Positions 1 through 5,515 of a stretch of 7,202 nucleotides of DNA are shown in pieces. A program made the position numbers and the translations under genes. The notes under the pieces are model-generated. The model was not told the DNA's origin, did no database searches, and saw nothing but the letters and a program-made list of their open reading frames with translations. This stretch comes from Firmicutes bacterium UBA995. Lineage in GTDB: Bacteria; Bacillota; Sulfobacillia; UBA995. Within the stretch, counting starts at the first letter, position 1. Each line of letters opens with the position of its first letter. The DNA lies in NCBI GenBank assembly GCA_002291985.1, contig DBBB01000057.1, forward strand, positions 1-7,202, given 5' to 3'.

Positions 1-491
1 TAGGGCAAAGGCGTGGGGATGACCGCGACGACGAGGGCGGCGGTGGCTGCGCCCAGGAGTGACCCCAGCGAGACATAGCGGGTGATCAGGGTGACGAGTC
101 CCATGACCGCCACGCTCGCGGCGACGACGGCGGGCATCAAGTACAGCGCCACCCCGGCGGCGGTGGCCACTCCCTTGCCCCCGCGGAAAGCGAGGGCCCA
201 GGACCAGGTATGGCCGATCACGGCTGCCAGACCGGCCAGGCTGGCCCCCCAGGGGCGAAGCTCCGGCGCAGCGACGTGGGCCAGGAAGGCGGCGGCAATG
301 CCCTTGCCTGCATCGGCGAGCAGGACCATCATGCCGGGGCCGGGGCCGAGCACCCGGAACACGTTGGTGGCGCCGACGTTGCCGCTTCCCAGGCGGCGGA
401 CATCAACTTTCCGGAGGCGTCCCACCCAGTAGCCGAAAGGCAGTCCCCCGATCAGGTAGCCGGCCATGCAGACTGCGAAAAGCGGTAACAT
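1..491 (-). CDS. plsY: Acyl-phosphate:glycerol-3-phosphate acyltransferase PlsY (3' end beyond window)
   Basis: Integral membrane enzyme that transfers an acyl chain from acyl-phosphate to glycerol-3-phosphate, giving lysophosphatidic acid, the first step of phospholipid synthesis in most bacteria. Translation from the ATG at 491 gives 163 visible residues without a stop, so the gene runs off the left edge. The three family motifs are visible: GSGNVGATNVFR at about residues 35-46, FRGGKGVAT at 102-110 and RYVSLGS at 138-144. DAGKG (60-64) and GHTW (93-96) also match the family, though the stretch after GHTW (SWAL) is less typical than the common PVF. Hydrophobic segments at about 3-24, 52-72, 84-100, 112-135 and 143 onward fit a multi-pass membrane protein. 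The start lies 5 bases after the der stop and has a strong G-rich ribosome-binding site inside the end of der, so coupling to der is likely. In related genomes gpsA often follows; that would be outside the window. Confidence 0.95.
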   Translation of the reverse strand, partial: MLPLFAVCMAGYLIGGLPFGYWVGRLRKVDVRRLGSGNVGATNVFRVLGPGPGMMVLLADAGKGIAAAFLAHVAAPELRPWGASLAGLAAVIGHTWSWALAFRGGKGVATAAGVALYLMPAVVAASVAVMGLVTLITRYVSLGSLLGAATAALVVAVIPTPLP

Positions 492-496
492 CCTGT

Positions 497-1822
497 CTAT
501 CTCCCTCCCCTCCTCGTCCTTGCGGTGCGCCGTGCGCGGAAGCTGAGGCGCAGCGGCGTCCCCGTGAAGTCGAAGGCTTCCCGGAGGCGGTGTTCCAGGA
601 AGCGCCGATAAGCCGTGGGCACGCCCACCGGGTCGTTGACGAAGAAGAGGAAGTGGGGCGGCCTGATCCCCACCTGTGACCCGAAGCTGATCTTCAGATC
701 GGCGCCGGGGGGATGGATGGAAAGGGCCTCATGGACGACGTCATTGACGAAGCGGGTCGACACGCGGCTCCCGTGGCGCTCGGCCGCAGCCAGGGCGGCA
801 GGCAGGACGTTACCCAGCCCTTCTCCCGTGAGCGCGGATACCGTGAGCACGGGAACGTAGTCCATGAAGGGGAGCTCCCGCCGGATTCCGGTCACGAAAA
901 GCTGGTTTTTCGGGTAGAGTTCCCCCGCCAGGTCCCACTTGTTGCCGAGCAGCACGCAGGCACGACCCGACTCGTGGACGAAAGCGGCAATTCGCTGGTC
1001 CTGCTCGGTGAGGGGCTCGGCCGCGTCCACCACCACCAGGGCGACCCACGCGCGCTGGACGGCGCGGGTGGTCCGCATGACGCTGTACTGCTCCAAAGAC
1101 GGCCCGCGGCGTGCCCGGCGCCGGAGACCTGCCGTGTCAATCAAGGTCACCGGCTGCCCCTCCCAGGTCAGATTGACATCCACCGCATCGCGCGTGGTAC
1201 CGGGCCGGCCGTGAACGATCATCCTGTCCTCGCCCAGGATGGCATTGAGCAGGGAAGACTTGCCCACATTGGGCTTACCCACTATCGCCACGGGCACTCC
1301 GGAGGTCTCCGGTTCGCCGGGCGTATCGGGAGGAAGCTGGAGGATGATGCGATCCAAAAGGTCTCCCGTACCCAGGCCGTGCAGGGCCGATACTCCCACC
1401 GGGTCGCCGAATCCGAGTTCGAGGAAGTCCCACAGGGATGCGGTATCGTCCGGACGATCCAGCTTGCTCACTACCACGATGGTAGGTTTGCCGCTCCGCC
1501 GGAATACTTCCGCCGCATCGCGGTCGGCGGGCGTCAGTCCTTCCCTGCCGTCCACGACGAACAGGAGCAAGTCCGCTTCGGCCATCGCCTGTCGGGCCTG
1601 TTGCCCTACCATTGCGGTCAGATCGCTCGAGGCATCAGTGTCCAGACCGCCGGTGTCGACCAGCGTGAACTCGCGGCCGGCCCAGTCGGCCAGGGCATAG
1701 ATACGGTCTCGCGTTACCCCCGGCTGTGCCTCCACTATGCTGCGTCGCTGCTGGAGGATGCGATTGAACAGGGCAGACTTTCCCACGTTCGGCCGGCCGA
1801 CGATGGCAACCAGCGGCTTCAT
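497..1822 (-). CDS. der: Ribosome biogenesis GTPase Der (EngA)
   Basis: Double GTPase that acts in late assembly of the 50S ribosomal subunit in the cytoplasm. The 441 residues match the usual family length. GTPase domain 1 shows G1 GRPNVGKS (9-16), the switch GVTRDR (35-40), G3 DTGG (56-59), G4 SKLD (119-122) and G5 SAL (145-147). Domain 2 shows GKPNVGKS (182-189), PGTTRD (207-212), DTAG (229-232), NKWD (294-297) and SALTG (329-333). The C-terminal KH-like domain (about 355-430) carries PPHFLFFVNDP and REAFDFTGTPLRLSFR, followed by a basic Arg-rich tail. The odd point is Ser119 where G4 normally has Asn. The frame stays open upstream to about 2164, but the ATG at 1822 is chosen because it begins directly with the first beta strand (MKPLVAIVGRPNVGKS), has GAGGGG 8 bases upstream and overlaps the DUF512 stop as ATGA. 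Confidence 0.98.
   Translation of the reverse strand: MKPLVAIVGRPNVGKSALFNRILQQRRSIVEAQPGVTRDRIYALADWAGREFTLVDTGGLDTDASSDLTAMVGQQARQAMAEADLLLFVVDGREGLTPADRDAAEVFRRSGKPTIVVVSKLDRPDDTASLWDFLELGFGDPVGVSALHGLGTGDLLDRIILQLPPDTPGEPETSGVPVAIVGKPNVGKSSLLNAILGEDRMIVHGRPGTTRDAVDVNLTWEGQPVTLIDTAGLRRRARRGPSLEQYSVMRTTRAVQRAWVALVVVDAAEPLTEQDQRIAAFVHESGRACVLLGNKWDLAGELYPKNQLFVTGIRRELPFMDYVPVLTVSALTGEGLGNVLPAALAAAERHGSRVSTRFVNDVVHEALSIHPPGADLKISFGSQVGIRPPHFLFFVNDPVGVPTAYRRFLEHRLREAFDFTGTPLRLSFRARRTARTRRGGR
501..513 (-). promoter_or_regulatory. Ribosome-binding site of plsY
   Basis: The minus strand reads GGAGGGGAGGGAG here, then a 9-base spacer to the ATG at 491. The tract also codes for the last residues of Der, so plsY translation probably depends on ribosomes finishing der. 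It decides the plsY start at the first ATG. Confidence 0.8.
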
Positions 1823-3177
1823 CGAACATTCCCCTCTTCCAGGGCGGCGAGGAGTCCATCGGGGCCGTCTCCCCCGGCCCGTACGGGGATGCCGAGGGCA
1901 CTCTGCAGCTCCCCGGGGGTCATGCCGTCCAGGAACTCGGGAGGATCGCCGCCCAGTGCCGCCGAGGGGACGATGACGAGGTCGGCGGGCGCCCGCGCCA
2001 GTTCGGCGCGGGCGGTCTCCCGGAGGTCGCGACCGGTGAGCAGGCCGGCAACCGTCACCATATCCCCGAAGAAGCGGTTGGTGACGGGGGCGATTCGGAT
2101 CTGGCCGGGCGCCGGCCAGGAAAGAGAACCTACAAGCCGCTCGATAAGGGGGCGGGCCAGCCATCCCGTGAGTACGAGGTACCGGCGTTGGCCGGCAGGC
2201 ACGCGGCGCCGGCGAACGGCCCGGGGGATACGGTCAAGGAACAGGCGGGCGAGGCCGACGCCGTTTTCGAGCTGGGGGAAGTCATCGTAGGCGACAGCGG
2301 GCGGCAGGGGTATCCCCGCCGACAAGTACAACTCGTCGGCCGCGTGTACGAGAGAGTGGCCCCGTTCGCGGGCGAAGCGCCGCTGCCATGCTCCGACCCG
2401 GTCGAGCACCGCTTCGCTATCGCCTCGCGTCATCAGTTCGAGGCGCGGCAATCCCTCCCGGTGGCGCGTGAGCCCCACCGCTACCAGGCCGATGGACAGG
2501 ACGGCCGGGCCCAGGGTGGCCAGGTCCTCGAGGGTCTCCTCCAGCACCTTGCCGTCGTTAAGTCCAGGACACAGCACTATCTGCGCATGCACGCCCACCG
2601 CCGCGCGGGCCAGGCGCTTGAGTGCCGGCATTATGGGCTCGGGACGGGCGGTTCCCAGCAGCGCGCCCCTCCGTTCGGGGTCGGTGGCGTGAACGGAGAC
2701 GTACAGCGGACTCAAGCGGTACTCCTCGATGCGGCGGAAGTCCTCCCCTTCGAGGTTGGTCAGGGTCACGAAGTTCCCCTGAAGGAAGGACAGGCGATAG
2801 TCGTCATCGCGCACGTACAGGCCGGGCCTAAGGCCCGGAGGCAACTGGTCCAGGAAACAGAAGACGCAACGATTGCGGCAGGTCATCACCCTGTCGAACA
2901 CGGGGGAGGTGAAGGTGAGTCCCAGTTCTTCCTCTGCCGGTTTCTGGATGTCACAGCACACCACGTCCTGGGAATCCCGGCCGACGCTGAGCCTCACCCG
3001 GTCGCTCGTCAGCGCCCACTTGTAATCCAGCAAATCGCGGGGCGGCCTTCCGTTGATGGCAACCACCCGGTCGCCTGCCCGCAAGCCGAGGGCGGCGGCG
3101 ATGCCGGCCGGCTGCACGCCCGCGATCCAGGCTCCCCGGCTCGTTCCTTCCGCCTCCGTTGCGGCTCGCCTCCTCAC
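1819..3177 (-). CDS. PDZ / radical-SAM / DUF512 domain protein, function unknown
   Basis: Conserved Firmicutes protein of unknown function, 452 residues from the chosen GTG. Three parts are visible. A PDZ-like domain lies at about 15-78 (VQPAGIAAALGLRAGDRVVAI, with NGRP). A radical-SAM-type cluster motif C-x3-C-x2-C follows at 100-107 (CRNRCVFC), with a TIM-barrel-like region after it. The DUF512 region is at about 230-440 and includes NRFFGDMVTVAGLLTG (367-382) and FLDGMT (415-420). The cluster spacing equals the classic radical-SAM motif, so a [4Fe-4S] cluster and SAM chemistry are likely; the substrate cannot be read from the sequence. The gene ends in an ATGA overlap with der, a neighbour pairing known from many Clostridia. 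Start choice is less certain: an in-frame ATG at 3360 lies inside topB, lacks a ribosome-binding site and would add 61 residues that look like non-coding Arg/Pro/Ser-rich sequence. The GTG at 3177 gives the usual N-terminus just ahead of the PDZ domain. Confidence 0.9.
   Translation of the reverse strand: MRRRAATEAEGTSRGAWIAGVQPAGIAAALGLRAGDRVVAINGRPPRDLLDYKWALTSDRVRLSVGRDSQDVVCCDIQKPAEEELGLTFTSPVFDRVMTCRNRCVFCFLDQLPPGLRPGLYVRDDDYRLSFLQGNFVTLTNLEGEDFRRIEEYRLSPLYVSVHATDPERRGALLGTARPEPIMPALKRLARAAVGVHAQIVLCPGLNDGKVLEETLEDLATLGPAVLSIGLVAVGLTRHREGLPRLELMTRGDSEAVLDRVGAWQRRFARERGHSLVHAADELYLSAGIPLPPAVAYDDFPQLENGVGLARLFLDRIPRAVRRRRVPAGQRRYLVLTGWLARPLIERLVGSLSWPAPGQIRIAPVTNRFFGDMVTVAGLLTGRDLRETARAELARAPADLVIVPSAALGGDPPEFLDGMTPGELQSALGIPVRAGGDGPDGLLAALEEGNVR
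1831..1840 (-). promoter_or_regulatory. Ribosome-binding site of der
   Basis: The minus strand reads GGAAGAGGGG, then 8 bases (AATGTTCG) before the ATG at 1822. It lies within the last codons of the DUF512 gene. It supports the short Der start over the long upstream open frame and suggests coupled translation. Confidence 0.75.
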
Positions 3178-3307
3178 TTCAGAAGAAAATGTCCTTCTGC
3201 CAGGCACCGGGCAGTTCCTGCTGACCGCCGCGCCAGTCCAGATGCCAAAGCGCCGGATGGCGAACTCAGTGGCGAGTTGGTGTCCAGGTTCTCCCGGCGC
3301 GGGGAAT
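3178..3307. other. 130-base gap between topB and the DUF512 gene
   Basis: This is the only intergenic stretch over 10 bases in the window. Apart from the hairpin at its downstream end I see no clear promoter pair, terminator, repeat or small gene. Several frames run through it, but they are tails of shadow frames from topB. It may hold an internal promoter for DUF512-der-plsY, but no convincing -35/-10 pair was found. Confidence 0.6.
3180..3199 (-). promoter_or_regulatory. Hairpin enclosing the ribosome-binding site of the DUF512 gene
   Basis: The minus-strand RNA reads CAGAAGGA-CAUU-UUCUUCUG, an 8-pair stem (one G-U) with a four-base loop. The likely Shine-Dalgarno AGAAGGA (3198-3192) lies wholly in the 5' arm, and the 3' arm stops two bases before the GTG at 3177. 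Unfolded, the distance from AGAAGGA to GTG is 14 bases, longer than usual. The fold would block ribosome binding unless melted, for instance by temperature, a ligand or an arriving ribosome. There is no U-tract after it, so it is not a typical terminator. Regulation is inferred from the fold only. Confidence 0.4.
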
Positions 3308-5515
3308 TTAGTCCGGCCGCCTGACCCGGCGGGCGGGGAACTGGAAGGTGACTCGACCATCGGCGTCGAGCACCAGGTAAGCGGCGAAAGGGCGGCCGGT
3401 GCGGGCGCGAAAGCCCCGCAGCAGTCCCGTCCTGCCCCGGGACAACAACTGGGCCAGCTGGCGGGCCGTGAGGTGGCGTCCGGCGATCACGCGCGGGAGG
3501 CGGAAGGCGCATGACCGATCCCGGCTGCGGTTGCAGTGGTAACCTCGCGAGCTGCCGATGACGGGTGAGCCGCAGCGCCGGCAGTGGCCTATACCTCCGC
3601 CGGGGAAGTCGGCGGAGGCGGTCGGGGAGAGCCCGCAAATCTGCTCGACCATTGCGGCAGTGAAACGGCGCATGTCCTCCATGAAGCGGTCGCGGTCGCA
3701 AGCGCCTTCCTCGATCTGGCGGAGACGTCGCTCCCACTGACCGGTGAGGGCGACCGACCTCAACTCCTGCACCGGCAGGAGGTCGATGAGCGCCATCCCC
3801 TTGCCGGTAGGCACGAGAGCCCGCCCTTGCCGCGATATGTAGCCCACCTCCAGCAAGCGTTCGATGATGGCGGCCCTGGTGGCGGGCGTGCCGATGCCTT
3901 CCTCCCGCATGACTTCCGCCAGCTCTTCATCGCTCACGAGCGACCCGGCGGTCTCCATGGCCCGGAGCAAGCCCGCTTCCGTGTAAGGGGATGGCGGGCG
4001 GGTGGCGCTCTCCTCCACCGTCACGGCCGAGACCCTCACCCGGGTCCCCGTCTCGAGGTCGGGCAGGGGCCGGTCCGTCTCTCCTTCGGGGTACAGGATC
4101 CGCCACCCGGCCTCGAGCAATACCCGGGCCTCGCTGCGAAAACGGTCGTCGCCGAGCCGGGTCACGAGGAGGGTGGTCCCGGTGACGCAGGCCGGGAGGA
4201 AAACCGCCACGAAGCGGCGGACTATTGCCTGGTAAACCAGTCCCTTGTCTCCCCGGAGCCTGTCGGGCAAGACGGTATTGCCGGTGGGGATGATGGCATG
4301 GTGGTCCTTCACTTTGCGGGCGTCCACGATCCTCCCGGAGAGGGGCAGCCGGGGTAAAGCGGCCAGGGCTGCTGCCTCGTGGGCGCCCGGGAGTCCTTCC
4401 GAGTCGGCGATGGCCGCCAGCACCCGCTTCAGGCCGGGGATCATGTCGGGAGGTAGATGGCGACTGCCGGTACGGGGATAGGTGATCAGCTTGTCCCGCT
4501 CGTACAGTTCCTGGGCCAGCTTGAGTGTCTTGGCGGCGCTGAATCCCCGGGTGCGGTTCAGCTCCCGCTGGAGGTCGGTGAGGTCGGGCAGCAGGTAAGG
4601 AGGCTGGGTTCGGCGGTTGCGCTCGACACTTTCAACCTCTCCTGCGGCGCCCTCAACCCGCCGCGCTACCTCGCGGGCGTCTTCATGGGACCACAAGCGA
4701 TCGTCGTCCTCGTGGAACCAGCGGCCGGAGTACGTTTCCTCGCCGGCGGCGAAGGTGGCAACCACCTGCCAGAAAGGGCGGGGCACGAAGCCGGCAATGG
4801 CTCGTTCCCGCTCGACAAGCAGGGCCAGCGTGGGGGTTTGCACGCGTCCCACCGGCAGGAGAGTGCCGGCCACCCGGGTCATCCCCCGGGTGGCATTGAT
4901 GCCGACGAGCCAGTCACTTTCGCTACGACAGCGGGCGGCTGCCGCCAGCCGGTCAAACTCGCCGCCCGGCTGCAAGTTCTCAAACCCCTGCCTTATCGCC
5001 TCCCGGGTGAGCGACGATATCCACAGGCGCGTCACCGGCCGGTCGCAACCCGCGAGTTCATACAGGTAGCGAAAGATCAGTTCCCCTTCTCGCCCGGCGT
5101 CGCAGGCATTGACCACCCGGGCCACGTCCGGGCGCCCCAGCATTTCCACGACCCGGTCGAGATGCTCGCGGGTACGGCTGACCGGGCGGAGCCTGAAGGT
5201 CTCCGGCAGGATGGGAAGACTGGCCAGGGTCCAGCGCCGCCAGGTCGAACGGTAATCCTCGGGTTCAGCCAACTCGACCAGGTGGCCCATCGCCCAGGTG
5301 ATGAGCACCGTGTCGCGGCTGAGCACTCCCCGCCCGGAACGGAAACCACCCAGAACCCGCGCCAGGTCGCGGGCGACCGATGGCTTCTCGGCAACCACCA
5401 GGACCTTCTGCCCCGGGTCGAGTCCGGCGGTAAGAGGGAAGAGGCCCTCCTTCCCCGGCTCAGTCGGGCTCCCGGGTCTTCGGGGTGTCCGTCGGCGGGG
5501 CGGACTCGCCGCCAT
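3308..5515 (-). CDS. topB: DNA topoisomerase III (type IA)
   Basis: Type IA topoisomerase that cuts one DNA strand through a tyrosine and passes another through, resolving linked replication and recombination intermediates. The 735 residues are near the family's usual size. The TOPRIM domain starts at VVAEKPSVARDL (40-51) and carries DAGREGE (139-145). GRVQTPTLALLVERE is at 223-237. The catalytic tyrosine is Tyr346 in LITYPRT. HHAIIPTG (405-412), RPPSPYTEAGLLRAME (506-521) and EEGIGTPATRAAIIERL (538-554) are further signatures. A C-terminal Cys motif (CRRC at 645-648, Cys661, Cys669) looks like a zinc ribbon, followed by a TopB-type C-terminal repeat. Two acidic positions are Gly: DxD of TOPRIM reads DAG, and the usual TYPRTDS reads TYPRTGS. 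The ATG at 5515 is chosen for its GGGAGGGAG ribosome-binding site; it overlaps ispH-rpsA by 56 bases and gives a 35-residue Pro/Arg-rich leader before the first beta strand. No ATG lies between that and AEKPS; a GTG inside the strand (VVAEKPS) would truncate it. Confidence 0.95.
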   Translation of the reverse strand: MAASPPRRRTPRRPGSPTEPGKEGLFPLTAGLDPGQKVLVVAEKPSVARDLARVLGGFRSGRGVLSRDTVLITWAMGHLVELAEPEDYRSTWRRWTLASLPILPETFRLRPVSRTREHLDRVVEMLGRPDVARVVNACDAGREGELIFRYLYELAGCDRPVTRLWISSLTREAIRQGFENLQPGGEFDRLAAAARCRSESDWLVGINATRGMTRVAGTLLPVGRVQTPTLALLVERERAIAGFVPRPFWQVVATFAAGEETYSGRWFHEDDDRLWSHEDAREVARRVEGAAGEVESVERNRRTQPPYLLPDLTDLQRELNRTRGFSAAKTLKLAQELYERDKLITYPRTGSRHLPPDMIPGLKRVLAAIADSEGLPGAHEAAALAALPRLPLSGRIVDARKVKDHHAIIPTGNTVLPDRLRGDKGLVYQAIVRRFVAVFLPACVTGTTLLVTRLGDDRFRSEARVLLEAGWRILYPEGETDRPLPDLETGTRVRVSAVTVEESATRPPSPYTEAGLLRAMETAGSLVSDEELAEVMREEGIGTPATRAAIIERLLEVGYISRQGRALVPTGKGMALIDLLPVQELRSVALTGQWERRLRQIEEGACDRDRFMEDMRRFTAAMVEQICGLSPTASADFPGGGIGHCRRCGSPVIGSSRGYHCNRSRDRSCAFRLPRVIAGRHLTARQLAQLLSRGRTGLLRGFRARTGRPFAAYLVLDADGRVTFQFPARRVRRPD

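Noticed and set aside
82..432. Plus-strand open frame opposite plsY
   Set aside because: The minus strand encodes a full set of PlsY motifs; the plus frame is a low-complexity shadow.
1823..2164. In-frame N-terminal extension of Der
   Set aside because: The extra 114 residues are Arg/Pro/Gly-rich, lie inside the DUF512 gene and match nothing in Der; the ATG at 1822 has a good ribosome-binding site.
713..2290. 525-codon open frame on the plus strand opposite der and the end of the DUF512 gene
   Set aside because: It is antisense to clear protein families, its translation has no recognisable domain and it is rich in Arg, Gly and Pro. Long antisense open frames are expected in GC-rich coding DNA.
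3180..3199. The hairpin as a rho-independent terminator
   Set aside because: No U-tract follows the stem; it runs straight into the start codon of the next gene.
2188..3324. 378-codon open frame on the plus strand opposite the DUF512 gene
   Set aside because: Shadow of the minus-strand radical-SAM gene; no family signature and no sensible ribosome-binding site.
3178..3360. In-frame N-terminal extension of the DUF512 protein starting at the ATG at 3360
   Set aside because: It would overlap topB by 53 bases, has no ribosome-binding site and lacks family similarity; the GTG at 3177 fits the usual N-terminus.
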